A DNA stretch of 64,000 nt, taken from the NCBI RefSeq assembly GCF_035552695.1, contig NZ_DASZKT010000203.1, positions 1 to 64,000 of the forward strand, in the 5' to 3' direction. The notes beneath the pieces were generated by a model that saw nothing but the letters and a program-made list of their open reading frames with translations, did not search any database and was not told where the DNA came from. The position numbers and the translations under genes are program-made. This document shows positions 1-10,920 of the stretch, piece after piece. Every line of letters begins with the position of its first letter. The stretch's first letter is position 1. This DNA comes from Actinospica sp035552695 (lineage in GTDB: Bacteria; Actinomycetota; Actinomycetes; Streptomycetales; Catenulisporaceae).

Positions 1-94
1 ACGCCCGGTCCCATCCCGAACCCGGAAGCTAAGCCCGCCAGCGCCGATGGTACTGCCAGGGGGACCTGGTGGGAGAGTAGGACACCGCCGCACA
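1..94 (+). rRNA. rrf: 5S ribosomal RNA, 3' part (5' end outside window)
   Basis: The first ~94 bases match the 3' three quarters of actinobacterial 5S rRNA: the CCGAACCCGGAAGCTAAGC segment, then GCGCCGATGGTACTG, then GGGAGAGTAGGACACCGCCG. The 5' strand of the terminal helix lies before base 1, so the gene is partial. The exact 3' end is estimated. An rRNA operon therefore ends here and presumably extends upstream of the window. Confidence 0.93.
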
Positions 95-110
95 ACACTC
101 CCAACACATG

Positions 111-139
111 AGGCCCGAAACCACCACGGTTCCGGGCCT
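111..139 (+). terminator. rRNA operon terminator hairpin
   Basis: AGGCCCG (111-117) pairs with CGGGCCT (133-139); AACC/GGTT extends the stem after one mismatch, and the loop is ACCAC. It lies 17 bases after the 5S rRNA and fits a factor-independent terminator of the U-poor actinobacterial type. Confidence 0.7.
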
Positions 140-151
140 CACGCGTTCCGG

Positions 152-157
152 TAGGCT
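152..157 (+). promoter_or_regulatory. -10 hexamer TAGGCT of a likely leaderless transcript
   Basis: TAGGCT ends 6 bases before the ATG at 164, so transcription would begin at or next to the start codon. No Shine-Dalgarno sequence is visible. No convincing -35 hexamer was found. Confidence 0.4.
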
Positions 158-163
158 CGCGCG

Positions 164-817
164 ATGAGCGAGCGACTGCCAGATGGGGGCGTGCAGGTGT
201 CGCCCGCCGACATCGAAGCCCTCGAAGCACGATGGGCGTCCAGTTGGAATCCGAGCGAGGTCGCGGAACGACTGGCCGGAGTCGACGCGCCGTGGTGCGT
301 GGCCGCCGGGTGGGCGCTGGATCTGTTCCGTGGCAGTCAGATCCGGGCGCACGGCGACATCGAGATCGCGGTGCCGGCGGCGCGGTTCACGGAGGTGCGT
401 GAGCGCTTCACGGAGTACGTCTTCGACGCCGTGGGCGATCACCGCATCTGGGAGAACGCCACGTCGGAAGCGCTTGCCGCGACTCATCAAACATGGCTTC
501 GCGATCCGTGTACTGACAACTATCTGCTCGACGTGTTCCGCGAGCCGCACGACGGTGACGTGTGGATCTGCCGTCGCGACGAGAGAATCCGTCTCCCATA
601 CCGAGACGTCATCCGACACTCCGCGGACGGGATCCCGTACCTGTCGCCCGAGTTCGTGCTGCTGTTCAAGGCCAAGGCCTGCCGGAGCAAGGACCAGGCC
701 GATTTCGACGCCACCGTGCCGCTTATGACACGGCGTCAGCGCGGGACGCTGGCCTCGTTGCTCGAGAGGGTGCATCCGGGGCATCCGTGGCTCGCGGCGC
801 TCTCACAGCCGTTCTAA
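164..817 (+). CDS. Nucleotidyltransferase-fold protein, ANT(2'')-like family
   Basis: 217 aa. The central stretch CVAAGWALDLFRG followed by HGDIEIAV resembles the GGWA-D-hG-D-D core of the aminoglycoside-2''-adenylyltransferase / nucleotidyltransferase fold family, in which acidic residues hold catalytic metal. Later LSPEFVLLFKAKACRSKDQADF matches the family's conserved C-terminal K-KD-D region. Such chromosomal proteins are common in actinomycetes, and most have no demonstrated substrate, so a resistance function should not be assumed. The second acid of the core is embedded in GDIEIAV, where many relatives have GDLDVAV. The gene stands alone between the rRNA operon and a terminator shared with bldD. 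The ATG at 164 has a -10-like hexamer at leaderless distance. Confidence 0.75.
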   Translation: MSERLPDGGVQVSPADIEALEARWASSWNPSEVAERLAGVDAPWCVAAGWALDLFRGSQIRAHGDIEIAVPAARFTEVRERFTEYVFDAVGDHRIWENATSEALAATHQTWLRDPCTDNYLLDVFREPHDGDVWICRRDERIRLPYRDVIRHSADGIPYLSPEFVLLFKAKACRSKDQADFDATVPLMTRRQRGTLASLLERVHPGHPWLAALSQPF

Positions 818-834
818 GGGATCTGCCCGAGAAC

Positions 835-878
835 GCGAAATCCCCTCACGGCCCAACAGACGGCCGGAGGGGATTCGC
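835..878. terminator. Bidirectional terminator between convergent genes
   Basis: ATCCCCTC and GAGGGGAT form the main stem, with flanking GCGA/TCGC and an inner CGGCC/GGCCG helix. It sits between the stop of the nucleotidyltransferase gene and the stop of the convergent bldD gene, so it can serve both. Confidence 0.75.
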
Positions 879-953
879 TGTATACGGGGTTCGGCGGGCT
901 GACGGCTGCCGGGAAGAGGTGCCGAGCGCTGCCGCGGTGGGGCGCCGGACCGC

Positions 954-1505
954 TCAGTCCTCGTCCTCCTCGAGGAGCTCTTCCTCGTCCAGCTCGTCGT
1001 CCGCGAAGTCGGCGTCGAAGTTGACGGCGCGGCGGGCGTCGGCGTCGAGGACGCCCCACTCGATGAGCAGGTCGACGAGCACCGAGGGCTGCAGGTCGAA
1101 GATGACCGAGAGCGTCCGCAGGTCGTCCTGGCGGATGGAGAGCACCCGGCCGTTGTAGTCGCCGCGCTGGCTCTGGATGGCGGCGACGTAGCGCATCAGC
1201 GGGGCGGCCTTGTCCTCGCCCAGGTTCTGCAACACCTCGAGGTTCAGCATCAGCTTCGGCGGCAGCTCGGCCGCGGCGTTCGGGCTGCCGCCGGGCAGCA
1301 GCTCGTGCACCGGCACGCCGTAGAAGTGCGCGAGCTCCGCCAGGCGCTGCACCGTCACGGCACGGTCGCCGCGCTCGTAGGACCCGACGACGACGGCCTT
1401 CCAGCGGCCCTGGGACTTCTGCTCGACGCCGTGCAGCGACAGACCCTGCTGCGTCCGGATCGCGCGGAGCCGGGCGCCCAGCGCCTTGGCGTACTCGGTA
1501 GACAT
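954..1505 (-). CDS. bldD: BldD, c-di-GMP-dependent developmental repressor
   Basis: 183 aa. The N-terminal XRE helix-turn-helix (about residues 8-68, AIRTQQGLSLHGVE, GSYERGDRAVTVQRLAEL) is near identical to Streptomyces BldD. The cyclic-di-GMP signature RGD-x8-RQDD is complete, with R114, D116, R125 and D128 at the same numbers as in S. coelicolor. In that organism tetrameric c-di-GMP dimerises BldD so that it represses sporulation genes during vegetative growth. The start was set at 1505 because GGGGAG precedes it and the protein then begins like known BldD. A 16-residue-longer, strongly acidic tail (DDELDEEELLEEDED) is unusual. The gene is divergent from the pyr operon, as in Streptomyces. 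Confidence 0.97.
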   Translation of the reverse strand: MSTEYAKALGARLRAIRTQQGLSLHGVEQKSQGRWKAVVVGSYERGDRAVTVQRLAELAHFYGVPVHELLPGGSPNAAAELPPKLMLNLEVLQNLGEDKAAPLMRYVAAIQSQRGDYNGRVLSIRQDDLRTLSVIFDLQPSVLVDLLIEWGVLDADARRAVNFDADFADDELDEEELLEEDED

Positions 1506-1564
1506 AGGATCTCCCCATCGAAGGCTCTGTGTTTCACGGTCGACCATCCCGGCGACCTTGACGG

Positions 1565-1594
1565 ATGTTACGCAGAGTAACCTACCTTCGTCAA
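1565..1594 (-). promoter_or_regulatory. bldD promoter with overlapping BldD box
   Basis: Read on the minus strand, TTGACG (1594-1589) and TAACAT (1570-1565) are spaced by 18 bases, giving a 5' leader of about 50 nt before bldD. The inverted repeat GTTACGCAGAGTAAC (plus strand, 1567-1581) matches every fixed position of the published BldD consensus nTnACnC(A/T)GnGTnAn and overlaps the -10 and spacer. Autorepression of bldD is known in Streptomyces. Confidence 0.82.
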
Positions 1595-1835
1595 GGCAGC
1601 AGGTCATGCGATGACCGGCGTTTCTACATCTGGCAGCCTATGTCACGACTGATGCCCAGTCGCACCCGGACCCCCAGGTGAGGGCCGGTAACTCCATGCT
1701 GCAGCAGGTCGGCCCGTTTACTGACGCAGCGCACCCCTTTTATCCGTTTCGGGCCAGCTCTTGACGCAGAATTGACCCTCACGCACGGTTGATCAGGCCG
1801 TCCTGATAGGGTGAGGGCGTCCGACGTCCTTTAAG

Positions 1836-1862
1836 TCCTGTCCCGTGAGGCAGGGAAGGAGG
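1836..1862 (+). promoter_or_regulatory. PyrR-binding RNA hairpin next to the pyrR ribosome binding site
   Basis: CCTG (1837-1840) and CAGG (1851-1854) enclose TCCCGTGAGG, which fits the PyrR binding-loop consensus UCCnGnGAGG. The Shine-Dalgarno AAGGAGG (1856-1862) follows at once, 11 nt before the pyrR ATG. No terminator hairpin or U-run was seen between this loop and the ATG. The layout therefore suggests that PyrR bound with UMP blocks translation, as described for Mycobacterium, not Bacillus-style attenuation. Confidence 0.7.
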
Positions 1863-1873
1863 TCTGCTTCGGC

Positions 1874-2479
1874 ATGACCGATGGCCACGAAGTAGCAGCT
1901 ACGACCACCGCGCCCACCAGCGCGGCCGAACAGGCGATGCGCGCCGTACTCGACGCTTCCGCCGTTCACCGGGCACTGACCCGGATAGCGCATGAAATCC
2001 TCGAACGCACCCAGGGCGCGGACGACGCCGTGCTCCTCGGCATCCCCACCCGCGGCGCCCATCTGGCCACCCGGCTCGGCCGGCAGATCGCCGCGGTCGA
2101 GGGCCTCGAACTCCCGGTCGGCACGCTCGATGTGACCATGTACCGGGACGACCTGCGGCTGAAGCCGGCGCGGGCGCTCGGGCGGACCGAGATCCCCGGC
2201 GGCGGCGTCGACGGGAAGCTGGTCGTCCTGGTGGACGACGTGCTGTTCTCGGGGCGCACGATCCGGGCCGCGCTCGACGCGCTCGGAGACATCGGACGGC
2301 CGCGCGCGGTACAGCTCGCGGTGCTCGTCGACCGCGGGCACCGGGAACTGCCGATCCGCGCGGACTACGTCGGCAAGAACCTCCCGACCGCGCAGCGCGA
2401 GACCGTGCAGGTCCGGCTGGCGGAGACGGACGGGCAAGACGCGGTGCTACTGGGAGTGAAGGGGGCGCAAGCGCGATGA
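1874..2479 (+). CDS. pyrR: PyrR bifunctional pyr operon regulator / uracil phosphoribosyltransferase
   Basis: 201 aa. Type I phosphoribosyltransferase fold with the PRPP-binding loop LVVLVDDVLFSGRT at about residues 116-129 and the upstream GIPTRGAHLATRL motif typical of PyrR. PyrR binds pyr mRNA when UMP is high and has weak uracil phosphoribosyltransferase activity. It is the first gene of the operon, preceded by a matching RNA hairpin. Its stop overlaps the pyrB start by four bases (ATGA), so the two are translationally coupled. The N-terminal ~20 residues are a low-complexity extension relative to Bacillus PyrR. Confidence 0.95.
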   Translation: MTDGHEVAATTTAPTSAAEQAMRAVLDASAVHRALTRIAHEILERTQGADDAVLLGIPTRGAHLATRLGRQIAAVEGLELPVGTLDVTMYRDDLRLKPARALGRTEIPGGGVDGKLVVLVDDVLFSGRTIRAALDALGDIGRPRAVQLAVLVDRGHRELPIRADYVGKNLPTAQRETVQVRLAETDGQDAVLLGVKGAQAR

Positions 2480-3432
2480 AGAGGCATCTGCTGTCCACGG
2501 CGGACCTGTCGGCGCAGGACGCGACGCTGATCCTGGACACGGCGGCCGAGCTGGCGCGGATCGCCGACCGGCCGATCAAGAAGCTGCCGACGCTGCGCGG
2601 CCGGACCGTGGTGAACCTCTTCTTCGAGGACTCGACGCGGACCCGGATCTCCTTCGAGACGGCGGCGAAGCGGCTCAGTGCGGACGTCATCAACTTCTCC
2701 GCCAAGGGTTCGAGCGTGTCGAAGGGGGAGTCGCTGAAGGACACGGCGCTCACCCTCGAGGCGATGGGCGCCGATGCCGTGGTCGTGCGGCACTGGGCCT
2801 CCGGCGGCGCGTACCGGCTGGCGCACGCGGGATGGATCCGCAGCGCCGTCGTCAACGCGGGCGACGGGACGCACGAGCACCCGACGCAGGCCCTGCTCGA
2901 CGCGTACACGCTGCGCAGCAGGCTCGGCAGCCTGGAGGGGCGCCGGATCGGAATCGTCGGCGACGTGCTGCACAGCCGCGTGGCCCGGTCGAACGTGCAC
3001 CTGCTGGCCACGCTGGGGGCCGAGGTGACGCTCGTCGCGCCGCCGACGCTGATGCCCTTCGCGGTCGAGACGTGGCCGTGTTCGTACTCGTATGAACTCG
3101 ACCCGGTGCTGCCGAAGCTCGACGCCGTGATGATGCTGCGCGTGCAGCGGGAGCGGATGGACCAGGCGTTCTTCCCGACCGAGCGCGAGTACTCGCGGCG
3201 CTACGGGCTGCACGCCAAGCGGATGGCCGCTCTGCCCGAGCACGCCGTCGTCATGCATCCGGGCCCGATGAACCGCGGCCTGGAAATCTCGGCGGAAGTC
3301 GCCGATTCAGCTCGCTCCACCATCACCGAACAGGTCGCGAACGGCGTCTCGGTGCGGATGGCAGTGCTTTACCTGCTGCTCGGCGGCAGCGAACCGGCGA
3401 TCGGCACCGAGAACGAGGGAGACGCCAAGTGA
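2476..3432 (+). CDS. pyrB: Aspartate carbamoyltransferase catalytic chain
   Basis: 318 aa, normal length. It condenses carbamoyl phosphate with aspartate to N-carbamoylaspartate. The carbamoyl phosphate loop STRTR is at 53-57, the SSVSKGES loop near 79-86, and HPTQ at 135-138. HPGPMNRG is near the C terminus. No pyrI regulatory chain gene is present, as expected outside enterobacteria. It overlaps pyrR upstream and the pyrC GTG start downstream by 4 bp each. Confidence 0.97.
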   Translation: MKRHLLSTADLSAQDATLILDTAAELARIADRPIKKLPTLRGRTVVNLFFEDSTRTRISFETAAKRLSADVINFSAKGSSVSKGESLKDTALTLEAMGADAVVVRHWASGGAYRLAHAGWIRSAVVNAGDGTHEHPTQALLDAYTLRSRLGSLEGRRIGIVGDVLHSRVARSNVHLLATLGAEVTLVAPPTLMPFAVETWPCSYSYELDPVLPKLDAVMMLRVQRERMDQAFFPTEREYSRRYGLHAKRMAALPEHAVVMHPGPMNRGLEISAEVADSARSTITEQVANGVSVRMAVLYLLLGGSEPAIGTENEGDAK

Positions 3433-4715
3433 GCGACACGGGCTGGACGATTCGTGCGGCGCGGATCCTCGGCGGCGAGGTCGGGGATCTGCACGTCAGT
3501 GACGGCGTGTTCGTCGACGAGGCGCCGGCCGGCGCGAGGATCGTCGAGGCGGACGGTCTGATCGCGCTGCCCGGGCTCGTGGACCTGCACACGCACCTGC
3601 GTGAGCCGGGGCGCGAGGACGCCGAGACGGTGCTCACCGGAACGCGCGCCGCCGCGGCCGGCGGATACACGGCCGTGCACGCGATGGCGAACACGGATCC
3701 GGTCGCGGACACGGCCGGAGTCGTCGAGCAGGTCTGGCGGCTCGGGCGCGAGGCAGGGTACTGCGACGTGCAGCCGGTCGGAGCCGTGACCGTCGGCATC
3801 GCCGGAGAACGGCTCGCCGAGCTCGGCGCGATGGCCGACAGCGCGGCGCGGGTGCGGGTGTTCTCGGACGACGGGCACTGCGTGTCGGACGCGGCGCTGA
3901 TGCGGCGGGCGCTCGAGTACGTGAAGGCCTTCGGCGGCGTGGTCGCGCAGCACGCGCAGGAGCCGCGGCTGACCGAGGGCGCGCAGATGAACGAGGGCGA
4001 GGTCTCCGGCGTCCTTGGCCTGCGCGGCTGGCCCGCGGTCGCCGAGGAGGCGATCATCGCGCGCGACGTGCTGCTCGCCGCGCACACCGGATCCCGGCTG
4101 CACGTCTGCCACCTGTCCACGGCCGGATCCGTCGAACTCGTGCGCTGGGCCAAGTCCAAGGGCTACCCGGTCACCGCCGAGGTGACGCCGCATCACCTGC
4201 TGCTCACCGACGAACTCGTCCGCGGCTACGACCCGGTCTACAAGGTCAACCCGCCGCTGCGCACCCAGGCCGATGTCGAGGCCGTGCGCGCGGGGCTGGC
4301 CGACGGGACGATCGACGTCGTCGCCACCGACCACGCGCCGCACCCGGTCGAGGCCAAGGACTGCGAGTGGGCGGTCGCCGCGATGGGGATGCTCGGCCTC
4401 GAAACGGCCTTGTCGGTGGTGCAGCACACAATGGTGGACACCGGGCTGCTTGACTGGTCCGGGGTCGCCGGCCGGATGTCGGTGCGCGCGGCGGAGATCG
4501 GATCGCTCGAGGGGCACGGCCGCCCGCTGGAGCCCGGCGAGCCCGCGAACCTGACGCTGGTCGACCCGGCCGCGAGCCGCACGATCGAGCCCGGTGCGCT
4601 GCACTCGCGGTCGCACAACACCCCGTACGCGGGGCTGAAGCTTCCCGGCACCGTCCACGCGACCTTCCTGCGCGGCACGGCGACGGTACTCGACGGAAAG
4701 GTGATCGACCGATGA
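3429..4715 (+). CDS. pyrC: Dihydroorotase, class I
   Basis: 428 aa. A zinc amidohydrolase that cyclises carbamoylaspartate to dihydroorotate. The metal motif DLHTHLREPG is at 52-61, VTAEVTPHHLLL lies in the middle, and ATDHAPH near residue 300 supplies the late metal/catalytic aspartate. The length and NxANLTLVDP-like C-terminal beta domain fit class I enzymes. The GTG start overlaps pyrB by 4 bp, and the stop overlaps the next ATG. Confidence 0.96.
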   Translation: MSDTGWTIRAARILGGEVGDLHVSDGVFVDEAPAGARIVEADGLIALPGLVDLHTHLREPGREDAETVLTGTRAAAAGGYTAVHAMANTDPVADTAGVVEQVWRLGREAGYCDVQPVGAVTVGIAGERLAELGAMADSAARVRVFSDDGHCVSDAALMRRALEYVKAFGGVVAQHAQEPRLTEGAQMNEGEVSGVLGLRGWPAVAEEAIIARDVLLAAHTGSRLHVCHLSTAGSVELVRWAKSKGYPVTAEVTPHHLLLTDELVRGYDPVYKVNPPLRTQADVEAVRAGLADGTIDVVATDHAPHPVEAKDCEWAVAAMGMLGLETALSVVQHTMVDTGLLDWSGVAGRMSVRAAEIGSLEGHGRPLEPGEPANLTLVDPAASRTIEPGALHSRSHNTPYAGLKLPGTVHATFLRGTATVLDGKVIDR

Positions 4716-5287
4716 CGAAGGAGGCTGTGGGGACCACGATCCTGCTCGCGTCCGGTGAGCACAGCGCCCCGGTGACGCAGTGGGCGGCGCGGATCGGGCT
4801 GACGGTGCTGATACTGGCCGTGTTCGGCGGCCTGTGCTGGCTGATGTGGCGCGGTTATCAGCGCCGGGCCGCGCGGCAGGCCGACCTGCCCGCGCCCGCC
4901 ACCGGGGCGCCGACCGCGGTTGACCAGGGCGAGGGCGTCGAGGGCGTCTACGCCTCGACGACCACGCACGGCGACTGGCTGGACCGGATCGCCGCGCACG
5001 GCCTCGGCGTGCGCAGCAACGCGAACGTCACGGTCACCGGCGAAGGCGTGCTCTTCGCCCGTGCGGCGGCGTCGGATCTGTTCATCCCGGCGGCGGACGT
5101 CGTCAGTGCCGAGCTCGCGCCCGGCATCGCGGGCAAGGTGACCGGCGGCGAGGGCGTGGTTCTGATCACCTGGCGGCTCGGCGAGTACACCCTGGACACC
5201 GGGTTCCACCCGCGTGCCAAGGCCGATCGCGAGCGCCTCGTCGAGGCCGTGAACGGGCTCGGGGAAAAGGAGCGGGCGAACGCATGA
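4712..5287 (+). CDS. Membrane-anchored PH-like domain protein of the pyr operon
   Basis: 191 aa. One hydrophobic segment at about residues 27-47 (RIGLTVLILAVFGGLCWLMW) is followed by basic residues, predicting an N-out, C-in single-pass anchor. A cytoplasmic ~130-residue soluble region rich in beta-strand-like stretches follows, of the kind annotated PH-like in actinobacteria. A membrane protein gene at this place between pyrC and carA is conserved in Streptomyces, but its role in pyrimidine synthesis is unknown. Four-base overlaps on both sides (with pyrC and carA) show it is a full operon member. Confidence 0.85.
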   Translation: MTKEAVGTTILLASGEHSAPVTQWAARIGLTVLILAVFGGLCWLMWRGYQRRAARQADLPAPATGAPTAVDQGEGVEGVYASTTTHGDWLDRIAAHGLGVRSNANVTVTGEGVLFARAAASDLFIPAADVVSAELAPGIAGKVTGGEGVVLITWRLGEYTLDTGFHPRAKADRERLVEAVNGLGEKERANA

Positions 5288-6446
5288 GCGCGTACATCGA
5301 GAAGGAAGCCGTGCTCGTGCTGGAAGACGGGCGCTCCTTCCGCGGCGAGGCCTACGGCGCGGTCGGCGAGACGTACGGCGAGGCCGTGTTCGCCACCGGA
5401 ATGACCGGCTATCAGGAAACCCTCACCGACCCCTCGTACTGCGGTCAGGTCGTCGTGATGACCGCACCGCACATCGGCAACACCGGCGTCAACGACGAGG
5501 ACCCGGAGTCGCGGCGGCCCACGACGCAGTCGGGCAGGATCTGGGTGTCCGGCTACGTGGTGCGCGACCCGGCTCGGCGCGCCTCCAACTGGCGCTCGCA
5601 GCGTTCCCTGGATGAGGAGCTGCGTACGCAGGGGGTCGTCGGGATCAGCGGCATCGACACGCGGGCCCTGACCCGCCACCTGCGTGAGCGCGGCGCGATG
5701 CGCGTGGGGATCTTCTCCGGCGCCTCAGCTCAGGCCGATCCGACCGCGCTGCTGCAGCGCGTGAAGGCCAGCCCGGAAATGGTCGGCGCCGACTTCACCG
5801 GTGAGGTGAGTACGCCGGAGAGCTATGTCATCGAGCCGATCGGCGAGCACCGCTTCACGATCGCCGCGCTGGATCTCGGCATCAAGTCCATGACGCCGCA
5901 TCGGATGGCGGAGCGCGGAATCCGGACGCACGTGCTGCCGGGGAACGCCGCACTGGAGCAGATCCTCGCCGTGCGGCCGGACGGCGTGTTCCTCTCGAAC
6001 GGCCCCGGCGACCCGGCCGCCCAGGACGAGGCGGTCGCCGTGGTGCGCGGGCTGCTGGAGCGCAGGATCCCCTTGTTCGGGATCTGCTTCGGCAACCAGA
6101 TCCTCGGCCGCGCGCTCGGCTTCGGCACCTACAAGCTCAAGTACGGCCACCGCGGCATCAACCAGCCCGTGCAGGATCGCGGCACCGGCAAGGTCGAGAT
6201 CACCGCGCACAACCACGGGTTCGCCGTGGACGCGCCGACCGACCGCGTCTCCGAGACCCCCTTCGGACGCGTCGAGGTCAGCCACGTGAACCTGAACGAC
6301 AACGTCGTGGAGGGCCTCGCCTGCCTGGACGCGCCGGCCTTCTCCGTGCAGTACCACCCCGAAGCGGCGGCCGGGCCGCACGACGCGGCGTACCTGTTCG
6401 ACAGGTTCGTCGATCTGATGGCTGACCAGCGGAAGGGCGGGGCCTG

Positions 6447-6447
<1 letters not shown>
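5284..6447 (+). CDS. carA: Carbamoyl phosphate synthase small subunit (glutaminase)
   Basis: 387 aa. It hydrolyses glutamine and feeds ammonia to CarB. The N-terminal CPSase small-chain domain begins VLVLEDGRSFRGEA. The class I glutamine amidotransferase domain holds the nucleophile Cys268 in FGICFGNQ and the His358/Glu360 pair in VQYHPEA. The stop and the carB start share a TGATG junction, consistent with equal synthesis of the two subunits. Confidence 0.97.
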
Positions 6448-9748
<3,301 letters not shown>

Positions 9749-9749
<1 letters not shown>

Positions 9750-9844
9750 TGGCCCGTCCGGTCTATCGGGCCCTGTTCCGCCTCGTGCGCTGTCAGGGCA
9801 TGGACCCGGAGTCGGCCGACGACCTGGGCTGCGGGGAGGGCTGA
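9749..9844 (+). pseudogene. 31-codon ORF, partial duplicate of the pyrD 5' end
   Basis: The ORF starts on the carB stop (TGATG) and its own stop overlaps the pyrD ATG (TGATG). Its product contains VYRALFRLV then QGMDPESADDLG, clearly related to the PyrD N terminus FYRLLFRTVFQGMDPERAHHVG. At DNA level, 17 consecutive bases (9794-9810) recur exactly at 9877-9893, an 83-bp offset. Codon alignment is kept in both copies. It may be a relic of a tandem duplication, or may now serve as a translational bridge from carB to pyrD. No independent function is claimed. Confidence 0.72.
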
Positions 9845-10920
9845 TGTTCTATCGGCTGCTGTTCCGCACCGTGTTCCAGGGCATGGACCCGGAACGCGCG
9901 CACCACGTCGGCTTCGGCGCGATCCGCGCCGCGGCCGGGGTGCCCGGCGGGCCCGCCGCACTGCGCTCCGTCCTCGGGGTCGAGGATCCCGGGCCGCGGG
10001 TCAAGGCGCTGGGTCTGGAGTTCCCCGGGCCCTTCGGGCTCGCCGCGGGCTTCGACAAGAACGCGCTCGGCATCGACGCGCTGGCCGCGCTCGGCTTCGG
10101 CTTCGTCGAGATCGGCACCGTGACCGCGCGGCCGCAGCCGGGCAATCCGGCGCCGCGGATGTTCCGGCTGGTGCGCGACCGCTGCCTGATCAACCGGATG
10201 GGCTTCAACAACGACGGGGCCGACGTCGTGGCCGCCCGGCTCGCCCGCCGCGCCGCGCGTCTGAAGACAAACCCGCCGGGTTTCCCACCGGTGATCCTCG
10301 GCGTCAACATCGGCAAGACGAAGGTCGTGCCGGAGGACGAGGCCGTCGCCGACTACGTGTACTCGGCCGCGAAACTGGCCCCGTACGCGGACTACCTCAC
10401 CGTCAACGTCTCCTCGCCCAACACGCCGGGACTGCGCGATCTGCAGGCCGCCGAGGTGCTCAGGCCACTGCTTCTCGCCGTGCGCGAGGCGGCCGACGCG
10501 GCGGCGGAGCGGCATGTGCCGCTGCTCGTGAAGATCGCGCCGGATCTCGCGAACGAGGACGTGGACGCCGTCGCCGACCTGGCCGTGGAGATCGGCCTCG
10601 ACGGCATCATCGCCACCAACACGACGATCTCCCGGCACGGGCTGCTCACCCCGGAGGCCGAGGTCGAGTCCTGCGGCGCCGGCGGGCTCTCCGGGCCGGT
10701 GCTGCGGCCGCGCGCACTCGACGTCGTGGCACGCCTGCGCGCGCGCGTCGGCCCGGAGATGACGCTCATCGGCGTCGGCGGCATCACGACGGCCGCGGAC
10801 GCCCGGCAGTTCCTCGACGCCGGGGCGACCCTGCTGCAGGGCTTCACCGGATTCATCTACGAGGGTCCGTTCTGGGCCCGCCGCATCCACCGCGGACTGA
10901 AGGGTGAGACTACGCGATGA
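9844..10920 (+). CDS. pyrD: Dihydroorotate dehydrogenase, class 2 (quinone)
   Basis: 358 aa. It oxidises dihydroorotate to orotate and passes electrons to membrane quinone. The class 2 hallmarks are the N-terminal amphipathic helix (FYRLLFRTVFQGMDPERAH), the FMN-site segments AAGFDKNALGIDALAALGFGF and NRMGFNNDG, and the catalytic-loop NVSSPNTPGLRDLQ, in which serine is the base. LIGVGGI and the LLQGFTGFIYEGP end bind the FMN phosphate. It is translationally linked to the preceding mini-ORF and overlaps pyrF by four bases. Confidence 0.96.
   Translation: MFYRLLFRTVFQGMDPERAHHVGFGAIRAAAGVPGGPAALRSVLGVEDPGPRVKALGLEFPGPFGLAAGFDKNALGIDALAALGFGFVEIGTVTARPQPGNPAPRMFRLVRDRCLINRMGFNNDGADVVAARLARRAARLKTNPPGFPPVILGVNIGKTKVVPEDEAVADYVYSAAKLAPYADYLTVNVSSPNTPGLRDLQAAEVLRPLLLAVREAADAAAERHVPLLVKIAPDLANEDVDAVADLAVEIGLDGIIATNTTISRHGLLTPEAEVESCGAGGLSGPVLRPRALDVVARLRARVGPEMTLIGVGGITTAADARQFLDAGATLLQGFTGFIYEGPFWARRIHRGLKGETTR

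Noticed and set aside
164..817. Acquired aminoglycoside resistance gene
   Set aside because: Only the fold is recognisable; there is no mobile element nearby, and composition matches the chromosome.
1751..1812. Full pyr operon promoter with TTGACG, TTGACC or TTGATC as -35 and GATAGG/TAGGGT as -10
   Set aside because: None of the combinations gives a 16-19 bp spacer, so no promoter was annotated.
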